A stretch of DNA of 15,977 nucleotides from Candidatus Bathyarchaeota archaeon (GCA_026394315.1 JAPKYM010000326.1:1-15977); one strand, 5' to 3'; shown: positions 1 through 6,050, counted from the stretch's first letter. The notes: generated by a model from the letters alone, not told the origin. Translations and numbers: made by a program.

Positions 1-90
1 CTTCTCAGTCTCTTCCGGGTTTATCCAGAGTCTTGATTGGCCGACTTTCATCAGTGATGCCGCCATTCGCTTCTGGCTTCTTAGGCTCAT
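1..90 (-). CDS. rpl19e: Ribosomal protein eL19 (N-terminal part; cut by window edge)
   Basis: The first 30 codons of a minus-strand gene that runs off the left edge. The translation begins MSLRSQKRMAAS and continues to a WINPEE motif near residue 22. This is the usual opening of archaeal eL19 (LRxQRRxAA, then VWIDPEE), a large-subunit protein bound to 23S rRNA. The ATG overlaps the eL32 stop in ATGA, so the two are probably translationally coupled. eL32 followed by eL19 is the standard archaeal spc-operon order, which supports the call despite the short piece. Confidence 0.88.
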   Translation of the reverse strand, partial: MSLRSQKRMAASLMKVGQSRLWINPEETEK

Positions 91-584
91 TCTTGATTCA
101 CCTTTTCTGGTTCCTCAGGTGTTTCGCCTGTGTTGTTAGGCGTGTTGACTTGAGATGACTCTGGCAGGGGCTCTTCCGGCGCTGAAGTTTCGGGCTCGGC
201 AGCCTTCGGAGCCTTCAGGTTCAGTATTCTCAGTCCGAGTTGCTGTGCTTGATCAGCTATGACAACTCTCTTTCTCTCGCCAACGCCGGCCGCTATCCTG
301 ACTACTTCTTTCTCAGGAGATAATCCTGTGAGTTCTCCAGGCCTATGGACCAGTACCTCTCGCAGGCCGGATGGATGCAGACCCCGTTCTTTTGCAGGGC
401 TTTTGTAGCCGATTCTTGGGCTTGTTGGCCATCCTTTTCTTCTGATTCTCATCCGGCTGCTTTTGCCTCTTGGCTTCCTCCAGCTCTCCGAGAGTCGCTT
501 GTAACGCCAGCTTTCTTGACGTCTGATCTTCGGCTTTGAGTGTCTTCTTCGTTGTGGTCTATCTTTGGCCATGGTTTGGTTCAC
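87..584 (-). CDS. rpl32e: Ribosomal protein eL32 with long Pro/Glu-rich tail
   Basis: Large-subunit protein found in archaea and eukaryotes. Diagnostic blocks are KPKIRRQESWRYKRL (residues 18-32), ESWRKPRGK, RRKGWP, then GYKSPAKERGLHPSGL and EVLVH in the middle. The conserved fold ends around residue 124 (GLRILNL). About 40 further residues are rich in Pro, Glu, Ser and Thr and look disordered; archaeal eL32 is often about 130 residues, so this is an extension. The GTG at 584 overlaps the uL6 stop (TAGTG); an in-frame ATG at 572 would give MAKDRPQRRR and is an equally good start. The end overlaps eL19 by 4 nt. Confidence 0.93.
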   Translation of the reverse strand: MNQTMAKDRPQRRRHSKPKIRRQESWRYKRLSESWRKPRGKSSRMRIRRKGWPTSPRIGYKSPAKERGLHPSGLREVLVHRPGELTGLSPEKEVVRIAAGVGERKRVVIADQAQQLGLRILNLKAPKAAEPETSAPEEPLPESSQVNTPNNTGETPEEPEKVNQE

Positions 585-1126
585 TACGCCTTCTCGAAGA
601 TGTAGATGCCGTCCAGAAAGACGCGCTGGTCTTTATCTTTGATCTTTGTGGCGTGCTCTATGTTTGAAGCTGTTTGGCTTACGTCTTTGAGGTCTGAGCC
701 TTCCACGGTTATTTCTTCTTGGGAGAATTTCACTGATACGTTTCCGATGAGTTTCACTGTTCGGGGTGATTTTTCGCCGGTGAAGTTCTCGATTAGCAGT
801 ACTCTCTTGTCCTCTTTTATTTTGATGTTGATTGGGAAGTGTGCGTAGACGAGTTTCAATTTGTACTTGAAGCCTTTGGTTACTCCTTTTATCATATTTT
901 TGATGTGTGCGGCCGCGGTTCCTACCATCGCATACTCTTTCTTTCTTGGCCAGATTACTCCGACTGTCACCTTGTTGCTTTGGAGGGCTATATTGATCGG
1001 CATGTGTGATAGGTCTTCGCTGAGGCTTCCTCTTGGTCCGGTTATCTTGACTGTTCGGCCGGCTATCTCGACCTTGACCTCTGGCGGGATTTCGACGGTT
1101 CTCTCGGCTGTGCTGTCCATAACCAT
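584..1126 (-). CDS. rpl6: Ribosomal protein uL6
   Basis: Large-subunit protein of 180 residues, the normal archaeal length, built of two similar alpha/beta repeats. The N-terminal repeat shows the IPPEVKVEIAGRTVKITGPRGSL pattern (shown here broken as IPPEVKVEI, then VKITGPRGSL, residues 13-35). The second repeat carries HFPINIKI and the ENFTGEKSPR segment, ending in DGIYIFEKA, typical of archaeal and eukaryotic uL6. The ATG at 1126 has a strong GGAGG at 1137-1141, 10 nt upstream and touching the uS8 stop. A second in-frame ATG two codons later is possible but would leave a spacing of 16 nt. Confidence 0.96.
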   Translation of the reverse strand: MVMDSTAERTVEIPPEVKVEIAGRTVKITGPRGSLSEDLSHMPINIALQSNKVTVGVIWPRKKEYAMVGTAAAHIKNMIKGVTKGFKYKLKLVYAHFPINIKIKEDKRVLLIENFTGEKSPRTVKLIGNVSVKFSQEEITVEGSDLKDVSQTASNIEHATKIKDKDQRVFLDGIYIFEKA

Positions 1127-1136
1127 TTGGTGCTGT

Positions 1137-1141
1137 CCTCC
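1137..1141 (-). promoter_or_regulatory. Shine-Dalgarno site of uL6
   Basis: A perfect GGAGG on the minus strand, sharing one base with the uS8 stop codon and 10 nt before the ATG at 1126. It favours that ATG over the one two codons downstream. Confidence 0.75.
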
Positions 1142-1533
1142 TAGTAGACGTAGGCGATGAGCTTGCCGCTTGTACGTTTCTCTTTGGCTTCTTTGTTTGA
1201 GATTACTCCTGTAGCTGTTGTAAGGACTAGGGTTCCTAGGTCTCTTGAGGGCAGGTAGCGTTTTTCCCAGAACTCGAGTTGATCGAGTTTGACTGAATAT
1301 CTTGGCTTAACGACTCCGCACTTGTTTATTCTTCCCAGTAGTTGTATCCTGAATTTTCCTGATCTTCCGTCATCTATGAATTCGAATTCTCCTACGTAAC
1401 CGTTTTTCTGCATTACACGCAGGACCTGCCCCATCAGTTTGGACGCTGGCCAGACGATGCATTCTCTCTTTCGTCTCTTCTCAGTCTCAACCATGGTTGA
1501 GAGTGCGTCTGCTAGCGGGTCAAGTAGTGTCAT
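1141..1533 (-). CDS. rps8: Ribosomal protein uS8
   Basis: Small-subunit protein that binds the central domain of 16S rRNA. The start is the ATG at 1533 (MTLLDPLADALSTM), giving 130 residues, the standard archaeal length. The open frame continues upstream, but that part overlaps uS14 and is not coding. The C-terminal part shows the family signature: RYLPSRDLGTLVLTT, then GVISNKEA and the final GKLIAYVY. A GAGGA at 1542-1546, overlapping the uS14 stop, lies 8 nt before this ATG and settles the start. The next gene, uL6, follows after 14 nt. Confidence 0.97.
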   Translation of the reverse strand: MTLLDPLADALSTMVETEKRRKRECIVWPASKLMGQVLRVMQKNGYVGEFEFIDDGRSGKFRIQLLGRINKCGVVKPRYSVKLDQLEFWEKRYLPSRDLGTLVLTTATGVISNKEAKEKRTSGKLIAYVY

Positions 1534-1544
1534 CTTGATAGTCC

Positions 1545-1706
1545 TCACGAATATTTGTGAAACCCTAGGGACTTTGCTACTTCTCTGAAGCACTGACGGC
1601 AGAGCATTAATCCATAGTTTCTTATTACGGGTCCTTGTTGGCCGCATCTCTTGCAGGGCCTGCTTCCTTTGCCTATTTTCCTCTCTTTCTTTAGTTGCTG
1701 TTTCAT
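1545..1706 (-). CDS. rps14: Ribosomal protein uS14, zinc-binding type (53 aa)
   Basis: A short gene hidden inside the upstream false extension of the uS8 frame. It encodes 53 residues with two CxxC pairs: CKRC at 18-21 and CRQC at 36-39. These form the zinc ribbon of the short archaeal uS14, with the typical RKIGKGSRPC opening and GFHKYS ending. It sits in the small-subunit head near uS3 and uS10. The ATG overlaps the uL5 stop in ATGA (4 nt), and the TGA stop contributes to the Shine-Dalgarno site of uS8 11 nt downstream. The position between uL5 and uS8 is canonical. Confidence 0.97.
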   Translation of the reverse strand: MKQQLKKERKIGKGSRPCKRCGQQGPVIRNYGLMLCRQCFREVAKSLGFHKYS

Positions 1707-2248
1707 TCAGCCTCATCCACTACAATTTCTGCGGCGAACTTCTGCCTGACGTAGTCTATGCCTTCGCTCTTCTCTATGAGATGGGTGGACCCGACCTTTG
1801 ACTGGTGGTATGATCTTCGTTTCACTCGGTACCCTGGTCTCTCCAATGTGACTGTTACGTCCATTCCGAATATACCAAGTTCAGGGACGTATCGTGTCTT
1901 AGGTATCTCGATATGCTCCCTTATCCCGAAGGCGAAGTTTCCAAATCTGTCGAATGATGATTCCTTGATCCGATTGTTGACGGCGCCAAGGGAGGTTATG
2001 AGGAATTCCGCAGCGGCCTCTCCTCTCAAAGTGACTATACATCCTATCGGTTCGCCTTTTCTTATTCCGAAGTCCTTAATGGCCTTCTTCGACTTGCGTG
2101 AACTCGGAGCTTGGCCTGTGATCTGTTGGAGGACTTTCTTGGCCTTCTCCAGTGGTTCTCCCGATTTACCGACCCCAATATTCACAGTGACCTTGCTTAT
2201 TCTGATCTTTCGCATAGGGTTTTCTTGTTGTGATTCTGCTTCAGCCAT
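1703..2248 (-). CDS. rpl5: Ribosomal protein uL5
   Basis: Large-subunit protein that binds 5S rRNA. It has 181 residues, standard for archaea. The N-terminal block NPMRKIRISKVTVNIGVGKSGE (residues 10-31, given here as NPMRKIRISK then VTVNIGVGKSGE) is diagnostic, followed by FGIRKGEPIGCIVTLRG and the FGIREHIEIP segment. The ATG at 2248 gives a short MAEAESQQE leader before the conserved part; Met-12 is a possible later start but has no better ribosome site. The eS4 stop lies 7 nt upstream and uS14 overlaps by 4 nt downstream. Confidence 0.96.
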   Translation of the reverse strand: MAEAESQQENPMRKIRISKVTVNIGVGKSGEPLEKAKKVLQQITGQAPSSRKSKKAIKDFGIRKGEPIGCIVTLRGEAAAEFLITSLGAVNNRIKESSFDRFGNFAFGIREHIEIPKTRYVPELGIFGMDVTVTLERPGYRVKRRSYHQSKVGSTHLIEKSEGIDYVRQKFAAEIVVDEAE

Positions 2249-2255
2249 TCTCTAT

Positions 2256-3002
2256 CTATTCCCCTGGTAACTTGATTATTGGCTTATCATTACCTATGGC
2301 AAATACGTAGTCAGCGATCGTCCTGAAGGTTTGACCTTGAGCGTCCTGAATTGCGACTGTGGCGGATCGCGAAGCTTTGGATTTCTCTACGCCGACGATC
2401 TTTCCATGCTTTCCGATGTTCTGTCCAGCAACTACTAAGGCATATTTTCCTTCGGCAAACTTGATGTGCCCAAGTATCTTCTGTTCAGGTATTCCGATCT
2501 GGACTGTGTCTCCTGGAACATAGGTTTCTCCTGCAGATGTGGCCTCTTTGGTGGTAGTAATGGTTCTACCGTCACTGAAGTTCAGCTGGATCTTTCCGCC
2601 ATGAAGGGAAATCTTGTTACTGAGCAGGCTCAGTTTGTATCCAGCTTCGTCCTTGGCTACCTTGAGAAGCGACAAGCCTTTCCCTGGGAAGGGGACCATT
2701 CTGAAGGTCGATTTGGCATCTGGGATCTCTATCAAATCCATCAGCCCCACCGGGTATTTGTGGTCTCTGTTGATCTTGCCATCAACCTTTACCGCTCCCT
2801 TTGAGATCGTTGCCTTTGCCTCCTTGGTCGTCTTCGCGTAGTTCAAAATCTTACTCAGTACGATCGATAGGGGAATTGATCTCGCCATCGGGTGCGGTCC
2901 GGCCTTGGGTTTCACTGCCCATTTGGACTCTTTGACGTGCAACGGCCAGAAGACTGGTGCGGCCAGTCTTTTGATGTGCTTTGATCCACCCTTTTTTCCC
3001 AT
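2256..3002 (-). CDS. rps4e: Ribosomal protein eS4
   Basis: Small-subunit protein specific to archaea and eukaryotes; 248 residues, close to the usual length. The opening (GGSKHIKRLAAP, then FWPLHVKESKW) is diagnostic. It is followed by an S4-like RNA-binding region around 44-95 with KGAVKVDGKINRDHKYPVGLMD split across two strands, a central domain, and a C-terminal KOW-like segment around 178-200 (AGQNIGKHGKIVGVE). It lies between uL24 (2-nt gap) and uL5 (7-nt gap), the archaeal spc order. Confidence 0.96.
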   Translation of the reverse strand: MGKKGGSKHIKRLAAPVFWPLHVKESKWAVKPKAGPHPMARSIPLSIVLSKILNYAKTTKEAKATISKGAVKVDGKINRDHKYPVGLMDLIEIPDAKSTFRMVPFPGKGLSLLKVAKDEAGYKLSLLSNKISLHGGKIQLNFSDGRTITTTKEATSAGETYVPGDTVQIGIPEQKILGHIKFAEGKYALVVAGQNIGKHGKIVGVEKSKASRSATVAIQDAQGQTFRTIADYVFAIGNDKPIIKLPGE

Positions 3003-3004
3003 TG

Positions 3005-3388
3005 TTACGCAGCCTCCTTCGGCTCTTCAGGTTTCTTCTCATATTTCTCTGAGCGCCAACGATCGCTCATATCCAAAGTTGTGATCATTATCTTTGATAC
3101 GTGCACGGGAACTCTCTTCTGTGCTCCCGAAACGTTCTCTCTTGTGACACCATCAACTATCACCCTCTGGTGGTGACGATCAGTCTCTACGATCTTGCCT
3201 TCGATGCCAGCGAAGTCGCCTCTAAGTATCTTGACAGTGTCACCTTCTCTGACCGGCACGGATCTGACGCCGTATTTCTCTCTGAGCTTATCCGAAAGGG
3301 TTCCTCTCATCAGCCTTCGCAGTTCATTCTCGGTAGCTGACGCGATTCGCTTTCGCTGCTTTGCGGGTTTTGTTGTCAAATCCTTCAC
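3005..3388 (-). CDS. rpl24: Ribosomal protein uL24
   Basis: Large-subunit assembly protein, 127 residues. The N-terminal region matches archaeal uL24 (TKPAKQRKR, then LRRLMRGTLSDKLREKYGVR). A KOW motif follows at about 46-75 (VREGDTVKILRGDFAGIEGK). The C-terminal tail is short and charged (KKPEEPKEAA). The start is a GTG 1 nt after the uL14 stop; the shared TGAGGTG leaves no room for a separate Shine-Dalgarno site, so re-initiation after uL14 is likely. eS4 follows after 2 nt. Confidence 0.95.
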   Translation of the reverse strand: MKDLTTKPAKQRKRIASATENELRRLMRGTLSDKLREKYGVRSVPVREGDTVKILRGDFAGIEGKIVETDRHHQRVIVDGVTRENVSGAQKRVPVHVSKIMITTLDMSDRWRSEKYEKKPEEPKEAA

Positions 3389-3389
3389 C

Positions 3390-3827
3390 TCAAAGAACTA
3401 TGCTTGCCATATTTGCCACCCGAGGCCATCGTTCAGCAGCCTCCTTTGCTACTGGCCCACGGATCTCTGTACCTTTGAGTTCACCCTCAGGAGTCATTAT
3501 GACAGCGGCGTTGTCTTCAAACTGCACCCTCACTCCATCTGGTCTTTTGAAGAGTCTCCTCTGCCTTATTACCACTGCCGGGAACATTTGGCGTCGAAGT
3601 TCTGGCTTTCCCTTTGACACTGAGACTATTACCATGTCTCCGATGCAGGCGGATGGGACCCTTCTGAGTCGTCCCTTGTAGCCTATCACATTAATCAGAC
3701 GCAGTTTCTTTGCTCCGGTGTTGTCTGCACATACCAGTGTGCTTCCAGTTGGAAGACCTCTCGATATCCGTGGTCTATACTCAATTACACCTCTTGCACT
3801 TACGGCTCTCGTTTTAGGTGCTGGCAT
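3390..3827 (-). CDS. rpl14: Ribosomal protein uL14
   Basis: Large-subunit protein at the subunit interface, 145 residues, slightly longer than many archaeal copies because of the N-terminal stretch before GSTLVCADNTGAKKLRLI. Other family marks are GDMVIVSVSKGKPELRRQ, AVVIRQRRLFKRPDGVRVQF and the C-terminal GTEIRGPVAKEAAERWP with ANMASIVL. The ATG at 3827 follows an AGGGA-type ribosome site 7 nt upstream that begins at the uS17 stop. The gap to uS17 is 9 nt and to uL24 is 1 nt. Confidence 0.96.
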   Translation of the reverse strand: MPAPKTRAVSARGVIEYRPRISRGLPTGSTLVCADNTGAKKLRLINVIGYKGRLRRVPSACIGDMVIVSVSKGKPELRRQMFPAVVIRQRRLFKRPDGVRVQFEDNAAVIMTPEGELKGTEIRGPVAKEAAERWPRVANMASIVL

Positions 3828-3836
3828 GGTACTTCC

Positions 3837-4172
3837 CTATTCCATCGGTGTTAGCTTTTCAACGACTACGAAAGAGACCTCTTTGCTCAGCGGTCTGCAT
3901 TCGGCTATTGTGACTTTATCGCCTTCTTTAACCTCAAGGCATGGTGGGCTGTGAGCCATTACCCGACTCCGTCGCCGCTCATACCTTAGATACTTAGGGA
4001 TGTAGTGCAGATAATCCCGCTCAATCGTCACTGTCCCATTCATTTTGCTGCTTGCAACAGTTCCTGTAAGAGTCCTTCTTCTCACTCCAAGCTTTCCATG
4101 AAAAGGACAGAATTCGTCATCGCAGCTTTTTCTTGGCCCTTTCACTCTAAGGCCTATGTTGCGCATTACCAT
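3837..4172 (-). CDS. rps17: Ribosomal protein uS17
   Basis: Small-subunit protein with an OB fold. Family marks are RNIGLRVKGPRKSCDDEFCPFHG (broken here at K-S, residues 4-26), the archaeal CDDxxCPFHG motif, GTVASSKMNGTVTIERDY, and EGDKVTIAECRPLSKEVSFVVVE at the end. Two starts are possible: the ATG at 4172 overlaps Rnp1 by 7 nt, while the ATG at 4166 overlaps its stop in TAATG and gives MRNIGL, the usual family N-terminus. I favour 4166; the outer coordinate shown is the longest form. Confidence 0.95.
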   Translation of the reverse strand: MVMRNIGLRVKGPRKSCDDEFCPFHGKLGVRRRTLTGTVASSKMNGTVTIERDYLHYIPKYLRYERRRSRVMAHSPPCLEVKEGDKVTIAECRPLSKEVSFVVVEKLTPME

Positions 4173-4450
4173 CTTCTGGACCTCATCTTTATTCTGTCTT
4201 CTGGCCTAGCAACTATGGCGCGTCCATCAACTTCAACCACTTCACCCTTAGGCAAGCGGAGGCGAAGATGGACTACGCTCTTTGGCAATCTAATTTCCCT
4301 GTGACCACTCTTTAGTGTAAGAGTATTTCGTGTCTCGTCGGTAATTCTACCACTTATTCCTATTAGCTGTCTGTTGGCGCTTTTCGAGATATGGATGTCA
4401 AAACCTATCAACTCATGTCTTGTTAAGTTGAAAGGGGTAATCTGAGTCAT
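4166..4450 (-). CDS. rnp1: RNase P protein subunit Rnp1 (p29/Pop4 family)
   Basis: Protein subunit of the archaeal RNase P holoenzyme, which removes 5' leaders from pre-tRNA. The 94-residue product shows the p29 Sm-like barrel: HELIGFDIHISKSANRQLIGI (residues 12-32, broken at S-K), GRITDETRNTLTLKSG, then EIRLPKSVVHLRLRLP. It is encoded inside the ribosomal operon, as in many archaea, overlapping the uL29 stop by ATGA upstream and uS17 downstream. No SUI1/eIF1 gene lies between uL29 and this gene, unlike in many Euryarchaeota. Confidence 0.9.
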   Translation of the reverse strand: MTQITPFNLTRHELIGFDIHISKSANRQLIGISGRITDETRNTLTLKSGHREIRLPKSVVHLRLRLPKGEVVEVDGRAIVARPEDRIKMRSRRW

Positions 4451-4689
4451 TTAGCAGATGCCCCCTGCTTTTGGGTCTGGGCTTCGATTGTAAGAAGTCG
4501 TGCAATTGTCCTGCGGATCTCTCTGATCCTACCGGGATTCTCTACGGTCCCCCCTGAGGCCACCATAGTTCTAAGATGCACAAGTTCTGTTCTCAACTCT
4601 GTAAGCTTCTTTTCACGTTCTTCAGGAAGCATCTGCTTGAGTTCACGCTTTCTCAGAATCGGCAGTCTTCTCGCCCTCTTTCTCTTCAC
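4447..4689 (-). CDS. rpl29: Ribosomal protein uL29
   Basis: Small two-helix large-subunit protein near the exit tunnel. The core is seen in LRKRELKQMLPEEREKKLTEL and the conserved ENPGRIREIRRTIARLLTIE end (each shown near full; the first spans residues 12-32). The GTG at 4689 gives 80 residues and overlaps uS3 by 47 nt, adding a very basic N-terminus (KRKRARR). The only other standard start is the ATG at 4632, which would lose the conserved first-helix residues LRKREL. I prefer the GTG, but a rare ATT or CTG start nearer LRKREL cannot be excluded. It overlaps Rnp1 by 4 nt. Confidence 0.9.
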   Translation of the reverse strand: MKRKRARRLPILRKRELKQMLPEEREKKLTELRTELVHLRTMVASGGTVENPGRIREIRRTIARLLTIEAQTQKQGASAK

Positions 4690-5425
4690 TTCTTACTTCT
4701 ACTTTCTCGTCGACTTTCTCCGCTACTGTCTCCGCTGCTGGCTCTTCAGTCCTAGGCGCATCTTCTTCCTCTACCTTTTCCTCGACCTCTTCTTCGGAAA
4801 TCTCAGCTGCCTCGGCAGCAGGTTTAGGCGATATTTCTTTCATTGAGGGCCTATCAAGGAAATCAAAATCAGGGGGCATAATAGCAACCTTCACGCCGAA
4901 GAGCCCCTGTTTCATTTTGCTGTGAGCGGTCGCTGCCAGAACTTGCTTTTCCACCTGATCTCCGGTCTTGAGTATCAGGCCTTGTCGGAATTTTTCAGTT
5001 CTAGCACGCTGTGTCGTCAGTTTTCCACCTATGGTTACTTCAATGCCCAAGGCTCCAGAGTCCATGATCCGTCCCATTGCCCAATATGCCGCCCGTCTGA
5101 AATGTACACCCCTTTCAAGGGCCATGGCTATTTGTGTCGCCATTATTCTCGGATCCAGTTCGGGGAGCTCAACGGAAGCTATGGAAATCTGTGGGTTTTC
5201 CAGGCCGAATTTCTCTTCCAGAACTTTGGTAAGATCCCTGACGCTTTGGCCTCTTCTACCGATGACTATGCCCGGTTTCGCTGCGAATATAATGACCCTT
5301 GTGCCCATTGGGGTCTTTGTGAGTTCTACTTTACTATAGCCTGCCCTCCGCAGTTCCTGATTAAGAAACTCATCGATCTGACTCTTCTTGGAGAAATCCT
5401 TGATAAAATATCTGTAGACGGACAT
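4643..5425 (-). CDS. rps3: Ribosomal protein uS3 with acidic C-terminal tail
   Basis: Small-subunit head protein at the mRNA entry. The N-terminal KH domain carries the GxxG-type loop IGRRG (residues 55-59) after GTRVIIFAAKPG. The C-terminal domain includes GRIMDSGALGIEVTIGGKL and the RARTEKFRQG block, ending near 195 (MPPDFDFLDRP). From about residue 197 there is a 60-residue tail rich in Glu, Ala and Lys. Archaeal uS3 tails vary, but this one is long and is partly overlapped by uL29. Upstream there is no uL22 overlap, as would be usual; instead a 783-bp gap with its own TATA box precedes it, so it probably starts a transcription unit. Confidence 0.97.
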   Translation of the reverse strand: MSVYRYFIKDFSKKSQIDEFLNQELRRAGYSKVELTKTPMGTRVIIFAAKPGIVIGRRGQSVRDLTKVLEEKFGLENPQISIASVELPELDPRIMATQIAMALERGVHFRRAAYWAMGRIMDSGALGIEVTIGGKLTTQRARTEKFRQGLILKTGDQVEKQVLAATAHSKMKQGLFGVKVAIMPPDFDFLDRPSMKEISPKPAAEAAEISEEEVEEKVEEEDAPRTEEPAAETVAEKVDEKVEVRSEEKEGEKTADSEKA

Positions 5426-5564
5426 GGCTACTCATCATCTGAAAGTCGATGGACTGGCGTAGAACTCAGCCACAAGATCTGATATGGACTATCAATGCTC
5501 AACTTGAATCTACACCGCAAACACTGTCAGTAATGGAGTGAACTACATCTTGACTGTGTAAGTC
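5426..5564 (-). promoter_or_regulatory. Probable long 5' leader of the uS3 transcript
   Basis: If transcription starts about 25 nt after the TATA box at 5586-5593, the uS3 mRNA has a leader of roughly 139 nt. I see no tRNA and no convincing ORF in it (the longest minus-strand reading frame from ATG is 24 codons). A GATGA just before the uS3 ATG is at best a weak ribosome site. Such a leader could hold an autoregulatory RNA structure, but I cannot fold it here. Confidence 0.35.
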
Positions 5565-5585
5565 TAGCAACATACCTTCAACTCA

Positions 5586-5593
5586 TATTTAAA
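5586..5593 (-). promoter_or_regulatory. TATA box upstream of uS3
   Basis: On the minus strand this reads TTTAAATA, a near-ideal archaeal TATA box, within GGAAGTTTAAATATGAG. It lies about 160 nt upstream of the uS3 ATG and after a hairpin with a T-run, so it is the best candidate promoter of the uS3-to-eL19 unit. Confidence 0.6.
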
Positions 5594-5637
5594 CTTCCTA
5601 GAAACATAATCAAGAGAATCATCGGGGGCAGAATCCG

Positions 5638-5680
5638 AAAAAGTATCCTTTAGAATTCTAGGGGCGAAAACATTGCCCCT
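5638..5680 (-). terminator. Hairpin plus T-run, possible terminator
   Basis: AGGGGC (5675-5680 as read on the minus strand) pairs with GCCCCT (5660-5665) around a 9-nt loop. It is followed by the perfect palindrome TAGAATTCTA (5651-5660) and by TTTTT (5638-5642). It sits between the two micro-ORFs and the uS3 TATA box, a sensible place for transcript ending. Archaea rely mainly on the T-run, and five T is short, so this is tentative. Confidence 0.4.
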
Positions 5681-5728
5681 CCAGATCTGCCTGTCAGCGC
5701 AATCTGGCGACCCAATAGGTATGGGAGG

Positions 5729-5869
5729 CTAAGTTGGGTGAATCAATCCCTCTTTCCGTAGCAGGTATAGGAACACAACGGCTTCGCTGTGATGATCTCT
5801 TGACTTGTCCCACACTACTCGATAAGCTGTTTGGAAGGCAGCATGTAATGCTGGAATTAGATCGCTCAC
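5729..5869 (-). CDS. Candidate small protein, 46 aa, unknown
   Basis: A reading frame from GTG 5869 to TAG 5731-5729. I do not recognise it. The product (MSDLIPALHAAF at the start, EAVVFLYLLRKEGLIHPT at the end) would be two amphipathic helices with a charged middle (WDKSRDHHSE), soluble, without cysteine. It begins 34 nt after the stop of the zinc-ribbon micro-ORF on the same strand, and both sit in the gap between uL22 and uS3. An in-frame TAG lies just upstream, so the start cannot be earlier. There is no strong Shine-Dalgarno site. The amino-acid composition looks protein-like, but a 46-codon frame can arise by chance; it could also be a relic of a longer gene. Confidence 0.33.
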   Translation of the reverse strand: MSDLIPALHAAFQTAYRVVWDKSRDHHSEAVVFLYLLRKEGLIHPT

Positions 5870-5903
5870 AATCGAGCTCTATGAGTAACTGACAGACTCT
5901 GTA

Positions 5904-6011
5904 TTAGTTCCCGTCTCCTTGATCGCAGGCGGTGCACAAATAGATGTGGAGGTAGTAATTGTCCAGGATAAGACTCTGCCTGCAATGAGGACAGGCTAGC
6001 AGCTCCATCAT
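5904..6011 (-). CDS. Candidate zinc-ribbon microprotein, 35 aa
   Basis: A 35-codon frame encoding MMELLACPHC followed 16 residues later by CTAC, that is CPxC-X15-CxxC (Cys 7, 10, 26, 29), a plausible zinc ribbon. The opening (ELLACPHCRQSL) resembles the start of Trm112/YcaR-type zinc proteins, but the usual continuation is missing, so it may be an independent microprotein or a truncated relic. Support for translation is a GAGGG at 6019-6023, 7 nt before the ATG at 6011. A second ATG follows at once (6008). A TATA-like TTAAATG lies about 35 nt upstream of the ATG. It is downstream of the uL22 T-run, so it would be a separate transcript. Confidence 0.5.
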   Translation of the reverse strand: MMELLACPHCRQSLILDNYYLHIYLCTACDQGDGN

Positions 6012-6018
6012 AAGACTA

Positions 6019-6023
6019 CCCTC
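6019..6023 (-). promoter_or_regulatory. Shine-Dalgarno site of the zinc-ribbon microprotein
   Basis: GAGGG on the minus strand, 7 nt before ATG 6011. It is one of the better matches to the anti-Shine-Dalgarno sequence in this gap and a main reason to take the short frame seriously. Confidence 0.45.
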
Positions 6024-6040
6024 TGCCTACTAGGTTAGTA

Positions 6041-6050
6041 ATACATTTAA
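6041..6050 (-). promoter_or_regulatory. TATA-like element before the zinc-ribbon microprotein
   Basis: Reads TTAAATGTAT on the minus strand after a GGGAAAGG purine stretch that could serve as a BRE. Transcription would start near 6021, directly at the GAGGG, which is tight. The match is imperfect. Confidence 0.3.

Noticed and set aside
1534..1716. Upstream extension of uS8 giving a 191-residue protein
   Set aside because: The extension is the uS14 gene read in the wrong frame; uS8 is complete at 130 residues from ATG 1533 with a Shine-Dalgarno site.
1758..2270. Plus-strand 170-codon frame opposite uL5
   Set aside because: It is antisense to a conserved ribosomal gene and its translation shows no domain or plausible start context. 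The same holds for the other long plus-strand frames over the ribosomal genes.
5449..5541. Plus-strand frame of about 30 codons in the uS3 leader
   Set aside because: No ribosome site, no promoter and no recognisable motif; it is antisense to the probable uS3 leader.
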